Part shown: positions 1 through 8,146 of the stretch, one piece after another
Numbering within the stretch: position 1 is the first letter of the stretch
Layout of the letters: each line of letters begins with the position of its first letter
Program-made: the position numbers and the translations under genes
Assembly: GCA_964642545.1 (NCBI GenBank)
Contig: CAZXQU010000004.1
Span: 1-64,000, forward strand
Source: QYOJ01 sp964642545
GTDB lineage: Bacteria; Bacteroidota; Bacteroidia; Bacteroidales; FEN-979
Direction: 5' to 3'
Length of the DNA: 64,000 nt
Notes under the pieces: generated by a model
The model's database searches: none
What the model saw: the letters and a program-made list of their open reading frames with translations, nothing else
Told to the model about the DNA's origin: nothing

Positions 1-42
1 GGTCTTACTAGCAATTTCTGCTACGATTTCTGCTTTTGTCAT
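1..42 (-). CDS. HU-family DNA-binding protein, N-terminal fragment
   Basis: Only the first 14 codons are inside the window, read leftward from the ATG at 42. They translate to MTKAEIVAEIASKT, the typical start of an HU/IHF-type histone-like protein, a small dimeric DNA-bending nucleoid protein. It is divergent from mutY, an arrangement I recall as common in Bacteroidota. A TATATTTG box lies about 60 bases upstream. The rest of the gene is off the edge, so the HU versus IHF-like choice cannot be made here. Confidence 0.75.
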   Translation of the reverse strand, partial: MTKAEIVAEIASKT

Positions 43-103
43 ACTACAGGTAATTAGTTATATTGTTAATAATGAATGAATTTGTTCAATGGGAAACGGG
101 GTG

Positions 104-111
104 CAAATATA
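104..111 (-). promoter_or_regulatory. -7 box of HU-family gene
   Basis: TATATTTG on the minus strand fits the Bacteroidota -7 element TAnnTTTG. No TTTG is found at the usual 19-21 base distance upstream. Confidence 0.5.
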
Positions 112-148
112 TAACTTTTTTGAAAGACAATGAAATACAAGAAAAAAA

Positions 149-281
149 ATACGCGATACGCGATACGAGATCTGGGATATGAGATCCGCGATTAGGGATC
201 CTGAATAAAAAGCAGAGCATACGTTTCAAAATATATATTTTTGCACTTCTCATCTCTTATCTCGTATCGCGTATCACGTAT
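149..281. repeat. Inverted GATC-rich short repeat upstream of mutY
   Basis: Bases 155-171 (GATACGCGATACGAGAT) are perfectly complementary to 259-275, with further partial pairing on both sides. The arms bracket the mutY -7 box. The same CGxGATC/GATACG-type words recur at 9721-9750, in frame inside waaA (19391-19429) and in murF/alr (24771-24788). They look like a dispersed family rather than a mutY-specific operator. The right arm would lie in the mutY 5' leader. Confidence 0.7.
236..243 (+). promoter_or_regulatory. -7 box of mutY
   Basis: TATTTTTG matches TAnnTTTG, 57 bases before the mutY ATG. It lies between the arms of the inverted repeat. Confidence 0.5.
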
Positions 282-300
282 CCCGGATCAATTAGCCGCT

Positions 301-1356
301 ATGTCTTTCACGTCCGATCTCATATCCTGGTATCAGAAGAACAAACGCGATCTCCCCTTTCGAGGCATCCGTGATCCCTATCTGATCTGGGTATCGGAAG
401 TGATTCTCCAGCAAACACGCATGGAGCAGGGGATCGACTATTACCTCAGGTTTGTAAGCCGTTTCCCCAATGTTCAATCCCTTGCCGCTGCCGGCGAAGA
501 GGAGATTTTAAGAGTCTGGCAGGGAATGGGATATTATTCCCGTGCCCGAAATCTCCATGCTTCTGCAATAGAGATTGTTTCTAACCTGGGAGGAGAGTTT
601 CCGCAAACATTTGAACAGATACGAAAATTGAAAGGGGTTGGAGATTATTCAGCGGCTTCGATTGCTTCACTGGCATTTGATGAACAACAGGCAGCAGTTG
701 ATGGGAATGTTTACAGGTTTCTGGCTCGATATTTCGGATACTTCGATGAAGTTGGGTCTTCATCGGGGAAAAAGAGAGTGAGAGAGAAATCGGAAATTTT
801 AATGGACAAAGACCAGCCCGGAACATTTAACCAGGCAATGATTGAGTTCGGGGCTCTTGTTTGTACTCCCCAAAACCCATCATGCAAGAGTTGCATTTTC
901 AAAACATCTTGCTACGCTTTCCGGCATCAGGTAACTGGGGAAATCCCTGCAAAAAAAAGAACTTCAGCGATCAGGAACCGGTATTTGAACTACCTGGTAA
1001 TCACCTTTGAGGACACCAATGGACCCGGAGTAATTTTGAACAAACGACAAGAAGATGATATCTGGAAAAACCTATACGATTTTCCGGTCATTGAAACAAC
1101 TGGGAGGCTTTCGCTGCCCGATATGAAGAAAACGGAGAAATGGGAAACTATTTTTCAAGGTAAAAAGCCAGAGATTGTCAACATCTCGGAAGAGTTTAAG
1201 CACAACCTTTCACATCAGATCATCCTGGCAATCTTCTACCACATCTCCCTGGCTGAGCCACCTGCTCAATTTCAATTACAGGTCCCATTCAAACAGATCT
1301 CTTCTTTCCCATTACCCCGACTTATCTCCAAATATTGGCAGAAATATTTTCGTTGA
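301..1356 (+). CDS. mutY: Adenine DNA glycosylase MutY
   Basis: Base-excision repair enzyme that removes adenine mispaired with 8-oxoguanine. Starting at the ATG at 301 the protein is 351 aa. It has the EVILQQTR segment with the likely catalytic Glu33, a helix-hairpin-helix LKGVGDYSA (110-118), the catalytic Asp134 in VDGNVYRFLARYF, and a [4Fe-4S] motif C-x6-C-x2-C-x5-C (CTPQNPSCKSCIFKTSC). The C-terminal third is the NUDIX-like 8-oxoG recognition domain. An in-frame TTG at 241 would add 20 residues encoded by the repeat and was rejected because the family begins near the chosen Met. Confidence 0.95.
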   Translation: MSFTSDLISWYQKNKRDLPFRGIRDPYLIWVSEVILQQTRMEQGIDYYLRFVSRFPNVQSLAAAGEEEILRVWQGMGYYSRARNLHASAIEIVSNLGGEFPQTFEQIRKLKGVGDYSAASIASLAFDEQQAAVDGNVYRFLARYFGYFDEVGSSSGKKRVREKSEILMDKDQPGTFNQAMIEFGALVCTPQNPSCKSCIFKTSCYAFRHQVTGEIPAKKRTSAIRNRYLNYLVITFEDTNGPGVILNKRQEDDIWKNLYDFPVIETTGRLSLPDMKKTEKWETIFQGKKPEIVNISEEFKHNLSHQIILAIFYHISLAEPPAQFQLQVPFKQISSFPLPRLISKYWQKYFR

Positions 1357-1370
1357 TGGATTTTCATTTC

Positions 1371-1378
1371 TATATTTG
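1371..1378 (+). promoter_or_regulatory. -7 box of the sensor kinase gene
   Basis: TATATTTG lies just after the mutY stop and 28 bases before the ATG at 1407. This supports 1407 as the kinase start rather than any in-frame codon inside mutY. Confidence 0.55.
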
Positions 1379-1406
1379 ACATTAATTTTAGAATTTCCCG
1401 GTCTCG

Positions 1407-3187
1407 ATGATCAAACTCAGTGGCATCTCATTGTTGCTATTCTTTCTCCTGCTCTCCCTTCCGAAAAGCCATGGAGCACATCAGAAATCAGCAAATTCCT
1501 GATCGACGATGAGACATCCGTTCAGATCCATCACGAAGTTGACTCTCTCTACCTCGTTGGCGATTACAGCCGTGCGATTGAACAAACCCTGATCCTTCTG
1601 GCCTATTACAAAAACAGGGATGATTTGAGAGGGCAGATCGTATGCAACAATTATATGGGCGATTTTCTCAGGGCTTCGGGAAGCCGTTCAGGTTCCTTTG
1701 ATTATTTATTTAATGCATTAGCGCTAAACACTCAACTTCACGACTCACTTCTCCTGGCACAAACATACAACTTTCTGGCAGCATCTTATTTTGAGCTTGA
1801 TTACCCTAAATACCTGGATAGTGCTCAATTATATGCATCAGTGTCGTTGGATATTGCCAATTATTTTCAGGATGAAAAATTGGTTTACAGTGATCTGAAC
1901 ATCCTTGGGAAAGTGGAGGAGGGGAAAGGGAATTTGGATGGCGCCCTGCTCTTTATGAACCAGGCTCTGGAAATTGTCAGAAGAGTCAGTCCTGTTGACG
2001 AGGCCCTGGTATTGAGTAATATTGCAGGTGCATACTTCCTGAAGGGTGAGATGGTCAGAGCCAGGGAGTTAGCCTTAGAAGCGTATCAACAGGCAAAACG
2101 GGACAACATCAACACCTATCTCAGGTTGACCACCGCCCTGTTGGAACGCATTTACCTCAACGAACAAAATTTCCGCGAAGCTCACTATTACCTGGGCGAA
2201 CTAACCCTGTACACACGAAATTTTCTGGATGATAAAATGGAAGAACGCGTGGGTGCAATGCAGGCGCAGATTCAACAGGCCGTGGAAGAGGTAGAAATCC
2301 AGCAGGAACTTTTTCTGCGAAAGATATTGACCATTTCATTGTTGGTTCTGATTGGATTAGCTTTATTATTCATCATTGTATTTGCCAGGCAAAAGTTTCG
2401 CCTTCGAAAAACAAACCGAGAATTGCATGCCAGAAATGACGACCTGCGTAGACAACAAGAGGAGACAAAGAGCTTGACACATGAGTTGCAGACATCCAAT
2501 GCCACCTTGAAAAACTTTATCTCAATTATTGCCCATGATCTTAAAAATCCCTTTAATACAATCATCGGGTTTTCCGATCTGTTGCACACAGAGTTCGAAA
2601 CCCTGACTCCCGAAGAAAGGAAACTCGCTATTGAAAACACACATAAATCAGCTCTTAGCGCCTACTCGCTTCTCGAGCAATTGCTAAGCTGGGCCAGGTT
2701 GCAAACAGGTACTTTTCAATTGGAGTTGATAACAATTGACCTATCGGAGTTGATCGATGAAGTGATAGCACATATCCAGACAACTGCTTTACTGAAAAAG
2801 CAAACCCTTTCCAGGCAAATTCCTTCCGGAATCAATATCTATGCTGACAAGAATATGATGCTGGCTGTTTTACGGAACCTTTTATCCAATGCGATCAAAT
2901 TCACTCCAGAAGAGGGCTCTATCGATGTCTCAGCTGTTGATTCTGCCGGAACGATTAAAATTTTTGTCAGCGATTCGGGAGTTGGCATCCCTCAGCATAG
3001 TATCGACAAACTTTTCAGCATCGATGAACCGTATAAGACCTCCGGAACAAGCGGAGAGAAAGGTACTGGGATTGGATTGCTGCTTTGTAAGGAATACCTT
3101 GAAAAGAACCATGGAACCATCTCTGTTGAAAGCGTTGAAGGAGATGGAACCACATTCACAATAGCGATCCCTCGGGCAACATCCTGA
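1407..3187 (+). CDS. TPR-repeat sensor histidine kinase, apparent frameshift after the signal peptide
   Basis: The ATG at 1407 opens a signal-peptide-like stretch (MIKLSGISLLLFFLLLSLPK) that stops after 31 codons. The rest of the protein continues in the frame one base earlier. One extra base near the AAAA at about 1463 would join them. The body has TPR-like helical repeats, one transmembrane segment (about 2322-2385), a coiled coil, and a HisKA-HATPase kinase core: H box IIAHDLKNPF (His codon at 2534), N box LRNLLSNAIKF, G1 DSGVGIP and G2 GTGIGLLLCKEYL. There is no receiver or DNA-binding output domain, so a separate response regulator is expected. The frameshift could be a sequencing error. 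Confidence 0.85.
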
Positions 3188-3195
3188 ATCTCCTG

Positions 3196-3226
3196 TTGGC
3201 TTTTCCTTGGGATTTTTATACATTTG
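3196..3226 (+). promoter_or_regulatory. Promoter of the PRC/CBS protein gene
   Basis: TTG (3196-3198), 20 bases, then TACATTTG (3219-3226): a good match to the Bacteroidota TTTG-N19-21-TAnnTTTG promoter. The ATG at 3285 follows 58 bases later. Confidence 0.6.
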
Positions 3227-3284
3227 CACACAGATTTCAAGTTTCAGCATTTTATGGACGACGGCCCTGATATACGATTGTTCA

Positions 3285-4559
3285 ATGACCACACAAACGA
3301 CATTCTACCTGAGCCAGGTATTGGGCAGAAAGTTTTTCTCTTCCGATGGAAATATCACCGGGAAGGTAAAAGACTTTCTGGTCGACCTTGCAGCACTGGA
3401 TCCCTCCCCCGGGAAACCTGTGCGGCCGAAGGTGATCGCCGTGAAGGTGAACGTAGGAATGTACGAGCGTGTGCTGGACTTTTCATCCCTCGAAATCATT
3501 CAGGAGAACCGCTCCTCAAGGATTTATGGTTCCGAAATTGAAGAGATCTCAACAGCTTACCTTTCAAATGTTATCTGGCTGAAAGAGAGTATTCTCAATC
3601 GTCAGATCGTCGACATCAATGGGAAAAAACTGGAAAAGGTACGTGATATCCGGTTGGTTTATATCCCCTCCGGAACCTTCGCTATAGCCGTAGATGTTGG
3701 ATTCAGCGGTTGGCTGAGGAAACATGGCCTTCTTGACCTGGTGGAAAGGATAAGCACCTGGTTTGGAATGCACATCGAGGTTCAGCAGATCCTATGGGAT
3801 GATATTGAGTCGGTCGATATTGATACATCCAAACTTCTTCTTTCTAAATCCACATCCAAACTTACAACATTACACCCGTCTGATCTGGCCGATATCATTG
3901 AAGACCTTGATAAAGCAACACGCACGTATGTTTTCGCAACACTTGACGATGAACGTGCTGCCGATGTCCTTGAAGAGATGGAACCGAATGCCCAGATCCA
4001 GATCATCGAAAGCCTTCCCCTGGAAAAAGCTGCCGATCTTCTCGAAAAAATGGATGCCGATGAGGCAGCAGATATCCTTGACGAACTGGAAGATCATAAG
4101 GTGGAAATGTTGCTGATGGAGATGGAGAGAGAATCATCGGAGGAGGTAAGAGAGCTTCTTGAATACGACGACAATGAAGTCGGAAGCATCATGAACATGG
4201 AGGTCTTCACCCTTTCGGCCGACCTAACGGTGGAGGAGGCAATCTCAGTGATTCGCAATGAACAGCCTGACCCGATGCATATTAATACCGTTTTTCTCAC
4301 CGATGAAAATGAACGATTTATCTCTGCAATCCCTTTAGCTGAACTGGTGATAGCCGATCCCTCGAAAAGTCTCTCTGAGATCATGGAGAATAGACCTGTT
4401 ACTGTTTTGGATACAGCCAAGATCGATACCCTTGCCGAGATTCTCTCCAAGTATAACCTGCTCTCCGTCCCTGTCATCAATTCCGATAACGAACTGGAAG
4501 GAATGGTTCTGATCGAAGACATTGTTGACGATCTGCTGGACAAACGAAAAACGAAATAA
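3285..4559 (+). CDS. PRC-barrel / MgtE N-domain / CBS-pair protein
   Basis: A 424-residue cytoplasmic protein starting MTTQTTFYLSQVLGRKFFSSDG. The first half looks like two PRC-barrel-type units (LGRKFFSSDGNITGKVKDFLVD and LNRQIVDINGKKLEKVRDIRLV). The middle is the acidic helical repeat of the MgtE N-domain (LHPSDLADIIEDLD, DERAADVLEEMEP, LEKAADLLEKMDADEAADILDEL). The end is a CBS pair. MgtE-N plus CBS is the Mg2+-sensing module of the MgtE channel, but no transmembrane channel part is present. It may sense divalent cations or nucleotides for a partner; the partner is unknown. The start was chosen on homology and the promoter position. Confidence 0.8.
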   Translation: MTTQTTFYLSQVLGRKFFSSDGNITGKVKDFLVDLAALDPSPGKPVRPKVIAVKVNVGMYERVLDFSSLEIIQENRSSRIYGSEIEEISTAYLSNVIWLKESILNRQIVDINGKKLEKVRDIRLVYIPSGTFAIAVDVGFSGWLRKHGLLDLVERISTWFGMHIEVQQILWDDIESVDIDTSKLLLSKSTSKLTTLHPSDLADIIEDLDKATRTYVFATLDDERAADVLEEMEPNAQIQIIESLPLEKAADLLEKMDADEAADILDELEDHKVEMLLMEMERESSEEVRELLEYDDNEVGSIMNMEVFTLSADLTVEEAISVIRNEQPDPMHINTVFLTDENERFISAIPLAELVIADPSKSLSEIMENRPVTVLDTAKIDTLAEILSKYNLLSVPVINSDNELEGMVLIEDIVDDLLDKRKTK

Positions 4560-4561
4560 TT

Positions 4562-4595
4562 CCCTAATTTCCTAATCTCCTAATTTCCTAATCTC
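4562..4595. repeat. CCTAATTTCCTAATCTCC short tandem repeat
   Basis: Two copies of a 17-base unit (CCTAATTTCCTAATCTC). The left part is non-coding, while from 4572 rightward it encodes the last residues (EIRKLGD) of the MATE exporter. A related CTAATTCGTAATTC tandem lies between sdhA and sdhB (60431-60470). Confidence 0.75.
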
Positions 4596-5891
4596 CAGTC
4601 TCCCATAGATCGCCCTCCCCGATAACAACCACAACGAAATCCCCCTCGCTGCCAGCCAAATCATTGTGGCCAGCCACAGTCCATTGTTCCCCAATGGTTC
4701 TCTGAGCAGGTAGTAAGCAGGCAGAAATACGACCAGGGTAATGATAACCATGGAGTTTCGCATCGGGACAGAGGCAGTGGCACCAACATAAATGCCATCC
4801 CATAGAAAGGCAGAAAAAGTCACAAACGGGATCAGGAAAACCCAGAAAAGATAGGATTGGGACTCAAGGATGACAGTGGGATTGTTGGTCAACAGCCTCA
4901 TGATAAATTCGCCCCCAAATCCATAAATGAGAGTGAAAATCCCGGAGAGGGAGAGTCCCCAGAAAAAGAGGAGGCGAATTGCACGCTTTAGCTGCGACTG
5001 ATCCCGTGCCCCGATATACCTGCCGGTTAACGCCTCTGCAGCGTAAGCATACCCGTCGATAAAATAGGAAAAGAAATAGAAAAACTGGAAGAGCAGGGTG
5101 TTGACCGCCAGAATAGTATCTCCCGTATTGGCTGATTCGGTGGTGAAAAAGGAGAGTACGAATATCAGACAGAGGGTACGAATAAAAATGTCTTTGTTGA
5201 CCAAAACAAATGGCTTGATCGCCTGCCAGTTCATTGCATCCCTGAAGTTGTAGTATTTTTTTAACTTTTTCAGGTATCCTCTCAGGAAAAGGAGGCTTAA
5301 TAGAATTCCTGCACATTGCGACATGACATTAGCCAGAGCGATGCCATCGGACTTCATGCCAAATAGATGAATAAAGCTGAGACTGAAAAGAATGTTGAGT
5401 ATGTTGATTGAGATCGCAAGGATCATCGGGGTACGGGCATTCTGCATTCCGATGAACCATCCTGTTAGGGCGTACATGACCAATGTGGCTGGGGCCGCAT
5501 AAATACGGATGTAGAAATATTGCCTGGCAAGCATCTCCACTTCCGCACTTCCGCCGATCAGCAGAAAAGCAAAATTCGTTATCGGTACCTGAAGTAAAAT
5601 CATCAGGACACCTCCCCCGATTGCCACCACTACCGCTCTAACCAGAACCCGTGTAGCCTCCTGAAGATTCTTACTCCCAAAGGCCTGGGCGGTAAAGCCG
5701 CTGGTACCCATCCGCAGGAATCCAAAACCCCAGAAGAGGAAATTGAAGATCATGCTTCCAAGGGCGATGGCTCCAATATAAATTACCGACTCAAGATGCC
5801 CCATCAGGCCAAGATCCACCATGCCGAGGAGAGGAATGGTGATGTTGGTCACAATATTCGGGATTGCCAGAAGAAGGATTTTCCGGTTCAT
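4572..5891 (-). CDS. MATE-family efflux transporter (DinF-like)
   Basis: A 439-residue polytopic inner-membrane protein with about 12 hydrophobic segments. The N-terminus (KILLLAIPNIVTNITIPLLGMVDLGLMGHL) and the following FLFWGFGFLRMGTSGFTAQAFG are characteristic of the DinF/MATE cation-drug antiporter group, which exports organic cations in exchange for Na+ or H+. It is convergent with the PRC/CBS gene and ends inside a short tandem repeat that supplies its last seven codons. An imperfect -7 box (CACCTTTG, minus strand) lies about 20 bases before the ATG. The substrate is not predictable. Confidence 0.9.
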   Translation of the reverse strand: MNRKILLLAIPNIVTNITIPLLGMVDLGLMGHLESVIYIGAIALGSMIFNFLFWGFGFLRMGTSGFTAQAFGSKNLQEATRVLVRAVVVAIGGGVLMILLQVPITNFAFLLIGGSAEVEMLARQYFYIRIYAAPATLVMYALTGWFIGMQNARTPMILAISINILNILFSLSFIHLFGMKSDGIALANVMSQCAGILLSLLFLRGYLKKLKKYYNFRDAMNWQAIKPFVLVNKDIFIRTLCLIFVLSFFTTESANTGDTILAVNTLLFQFFYFFSYFIDGYAYAAEALTGRYIGARDQSQLKRAIRLLFFWGLSLSGIFTLIYGFGGEFIMRLLTNNPTVILESQSYLFWVFLIPFVTFSAFLWDGIYVGATASVPMRNSMVIITLVVFLPAYYLLREPLGNNGLWLATMIWLAARGISLWLLSGRAIYGRLEIRKLGD

Positions 5892-6021
5892 TTCGGGGCC
5901 TTAAGGGGGTGCAAAGGTGAGAAAAATAAAAAAAAGTCGAAAAAATGTCATTCATACGTATAACCTTTTACCCCTAAAGCCGATTAATGTCAAACAAATC
6001 CCGGGAGCCGGGAAAAATTTA

Positions 6022-6029
6022 TAATTTTG
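6022..6029 (+). promoter_or_regulatory. -7 box of ssb
   Basis: TAATTTTG lies 34 bases before the ssb ATG and matches TAnnTTTG. A clear -33 TTTG is not present. Confidence 0.5.
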
Positions 6030-6063
6030 TTAAACGGAATCATTCATTTAAAACATTGAAGCA

Positions 6064-6501
6064 ATGGCAAACGGAGTAAACAAAGTGATTTTGGTTGGAA
6101 ATCTTGGGAGGGATCCGGAGGTTCAGACTTTTGACAATGGCGTGAAGAAGGCATCATTCTCCCTGGCCACAACAGAGGGGTACAAAAACCGCGATGGAGA
6201 GCGGACTACCCATACCGAATGGCATAATGTTGTGCTGTGGAGAGGGTTGGCCGAAGTTGCTGAGAAGTATCTCAGGAAAGGATCTTCTGTATTCATTGAG
6301 GGACGGATTCGAAGAAGGGACTATGAAGATGAGAACAAACAGAAAAAGTATGTCTTTGAAATCCTGGGCGATAACATGACCATGCTGGGCGGAGGACCAA
6401 GAAAGGAAGAAGGATTTGCAGAAAACGGTGGCGGAGCTGTCTCAACACCGGAAACCTCGGGTGCAGAAATTTCGGCACCAGATGATGATCTTCCATTTTA
6501 A
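6064..6501 (+). CDS. ssb: Single-stranded DNA-binding protein
   Basis: The 145-residue protein starts MANGVNKVILVGNLGRDPEV, the classic first strand of the OB fold (about residues 1-110). It ends in an acidic tail DDDLPF, the docking tip for replication and repair partners. SSB coats single-stranded DNA during replication, recombination and repair. It is followed 74 bases later by gldD. Confidence 0.97.
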   Translation: MANGVNKVILVGNLGRDPEVQTFDNGVKKASFSLATTEGYKNRDGERTTHTEWHNVVLWRGLAEVAEKYLRKGSSVFIEGRIRRRDYEDENKQKKYVFEILGDNMTMLGGGPRKEEGFAENGGGAVSTPETSGAEISAPDDDLPF

Positions 6502-6514
6502 ATGGCGAAATGGT

Positions 6515-6546
6515 GAAATAGCGAAATGGTGAAATTTCGCTATTTC
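6515..6546 (+). repeat. Perfect 13-bp hairpin between ssb and gldD
   Basis: GAAATAGCGAAAT (6515-6527) pairs with 6534-6546 across a 6-base loop, and a T-rich run follows at 6566-6571. It could act as a weak terminator or processing site for ssb. However, it belongs to a GCGAAATGGTGAAAT repeat family, whose words also occur at the 3' end of pepA (23367-23384), so repeat origin is as likely. Confidence 0.6.
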
Positions 6547-6575
6547 GCTTCTCGCTATTTCGCTATTTTTTCCCA

Positions 6576-7148
6576 ATGAAACACCTACTAATCGTTTTAT
6601 TCTTATTTGTCCTTCTACTTGGCTGCCAGTCGGACTATACCCCAAAACCCAGGGGGTATTTCAGGATTGACCTTCCGGAACATGAGTACCAGCAGTTTGA
6701 TACCACCTTCCCCTTTTCTTTCGAGTATCCGATCTATGCCAGCGTCTTTCCCGATACGTCGAGACTGGCAGAACCCTATTGGATCAATATCAGCTATCCC
6801 GCATACAAAGCACAATTACACTTCAGCTACAAGGAGATCCACGACAACTTGAACAAATATTTGGAAGACTCACGAACATTGGTCAACAAGCATATCCCAA
6901 AGGCCAATGCGATCACCCAGCAACAGTTTCTCAATCCGGAACATAAGGTTTACGGCCTTACATTCTCTATCAAAGGGACAGAAGCTGCCTCTCCCTATCA
7001 GTTTTACCTGACCGACAGCCTGTCAAAATTTGTTCGTGGAGCTCTCTACTTCAATATCGCTCCGAATAACGACTCACTTGTTCCTGTCATCGATTTTCTG
7101 AAAGAGGATATTGACCACATGATCAGCACTTTTCGCTGGAATAATTGA
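6576..7148 (+). CDS. gldD: Gliding motility / type IX secretion-associated lipoprotein GldD
   Basis: A 190-residue lipoprotein with signal peptide and lipobox LLGC (Cys17). The mature start PKPRGYFRIDLPEHEYQ and the later YQFYLTDSLSKFVRGALYFN are hallmarks of GldD, required for gliding in Flavobacterium and found widely in Bacteroidota, including non-gliding ones. In many genomes ssb-gldE-gldD are contiguous. Here gldE is absent between ssb and gldD. Reading probably continues from the ssb promoter unless the intervening hairpin terminates it. Confidence 0.9.
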   Translation: MKHLLIVLFLFVLLLGCQSDYTPKPRGYFRIDLPEHEYQQFDTTFPFSFEYPIYASVFPDTSRLAEPYWINISYPAYKAQLHFSYKEIHDNLNKYLEDSRTLVNKHIPKANAITQQQFLNPEHKVYGLTFSIKGTEAASPYQFYLTDSLSKFVRGALYFNIAPNNDSLVPVIDFLKEDIDHMISTFRWNN

Positions 7149-7179
7149 TCCCAATGATGCTTATCTCAGCTAGGGTTTG

Positions 7180-7187
7180 TATTTTTG
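7180..7187 (+). promoter_or_regulatory. -7 box of corA
   Basis: TATTTTTG, 47 bases before the corA ATG, matches TAnnTTTG. Confidence 0.45.
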
Positions 7188-7220
7188 CAGACTCGCACGA
7201 TTGAAAACCAGTAAACTGGA

Positions 7221-7228
7221 AAGGAGGA
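7221..7228 (+). promoter_or_regulatory. Strong Shine-Dalgarno of corA
   Basis: AAGGAGGA lies six bases before the ATG at 7235. Such a near-perfect Shine-Dalgarno sequence is unusual for Bacteroidota, whose starts mostly lack one, and it fixes the corA start. Confidence 0.6.
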
Positions 7229-7234
7229 TCTGTC

Positions 7235-8146
7235 ATGATTGAAACCATCAAATATGGAACACTGAGGTGGTCACATATCGTAAGACCGTCGGAAGAAGAC
7301 CTGGATATCCTGAATAATCAATACCATTTCCATCCCCTCGACCTTGAGGATTGCCGTAGCGTGATAAACCTCAGGCCTAAAATCGACGTCTACGATGATT
7401 ACTACTTCCTGATCCTGCATTTTCCCAGTTTCGATTCGTCAGAAACCTTCGTTGACACCAAGGAGATCAAGGTCTTCTGGGGGAAGGATTTTCTGATTAC
7501 GATCGGCAAATCTCACTGGCTGGTGAAAGAAATGTTCAGCCAGGAAAAATCGGGGGCACTGGCTGGAAAAAAGATGGAGATTGGAAGTTCCGATGCCCTG
7601 TTATACAAGATCCTTGAGCGTTTGATGCAGGAGACTCAGTTTCTCGTTGAGAAGGTGGAAAAGTCTGTGGATAACTGCGGGAAGGCCCTCTTCAACAGAA
7701 AAGCGGAGAAGACTATCGAAAAGATCAGCATAACTCAGAAGAACGTAATTCTTCTTAATACCATGTTTAAACCCCAGATAGCCCTTTTCAACAAACTTCA
7801 ATCGGGCGCGATTCCTGGCTTTGCCGAAAATATGGCCGATTACTGGGGGAATATTCTCGACTATTACCAGAAGATATGGGATATGGTGGAGGATGCCGGA
7901 GAATTGATTCGGGGCTATTCCCGTACGTTTGATTCCCTGCAGGTGAACAAGACCAATGAGGTAATAAAAATCCTCACACTCATTTCATCTATTCTTTTGC
8001 CTCTTACCTTTATTGCGAGCCTTTACGGGATGAACATTGACTTGCCTTTCTCCGGGCATCCCTACTCGTTTTTTATTCTTACGCTGGGCATGAGTGTATT
8101 AGCCATCGCAATGATCGTCTACTTCAAGGCTAAGAAGTGGATGTAA
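7235..8146 (+). CDS. corA: CorA-type magnesium/divalent cation transporter
   Basis: A 303-residue pentameric inner-membrane channel for Mg2+ (also Co2+/Ni2+ in some members). A long cytoplasmic alpha/beta domain and helical stalk precede two C-terminal transmembrane helices. The first ends in YGMN, the family selectivity motif, and the basic tail KAKKWM follows the second. It is convergent with the DAHP synthase gene, and the two stop codons abut. Confidence 0.93.
   Translation: MIETIKYGTLRWSHIVRPSEEDLDILNNQYHFHPLDLEDCRSVINLRPKIDVYDDYYFLILHFPSFDSSETFVDTKEIKVFWGKDFLITIGKSHWLVKEMFSQEKSGALAGKKMEIGSSDALLYKILERLMQETQFLVEKVEKSVDNCGKALFNRKAEKTIEKISITQKNVILLNTMFKPQIALFNKLQSGAIPGFAENMADYWGNILDYYQKIWDMVEDAGELIRGYSRTFDSLQVNKTNEVIKILTLISSILLPLTFIASLYGMNIDLPFSGHPYSFFILTLGMSVLAIAMIVYFKAKKWM

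Noticed and set aside
149..281. GATC-rich repeats as a replication origin or SeqA/Dam-type cluster
   Set aside because: No DnaA boxes or AT-rich unwinding element; the same words occur at several scattered sites including coding regions.
6515..6571. Rho-independent terminator of ssb
   Set aside because: The stem is AT-rich, the T run is 20 bases after the stem and gldD starts within five bases of it; repeat origin is at least as likely, so it is listed only as a hairpin.
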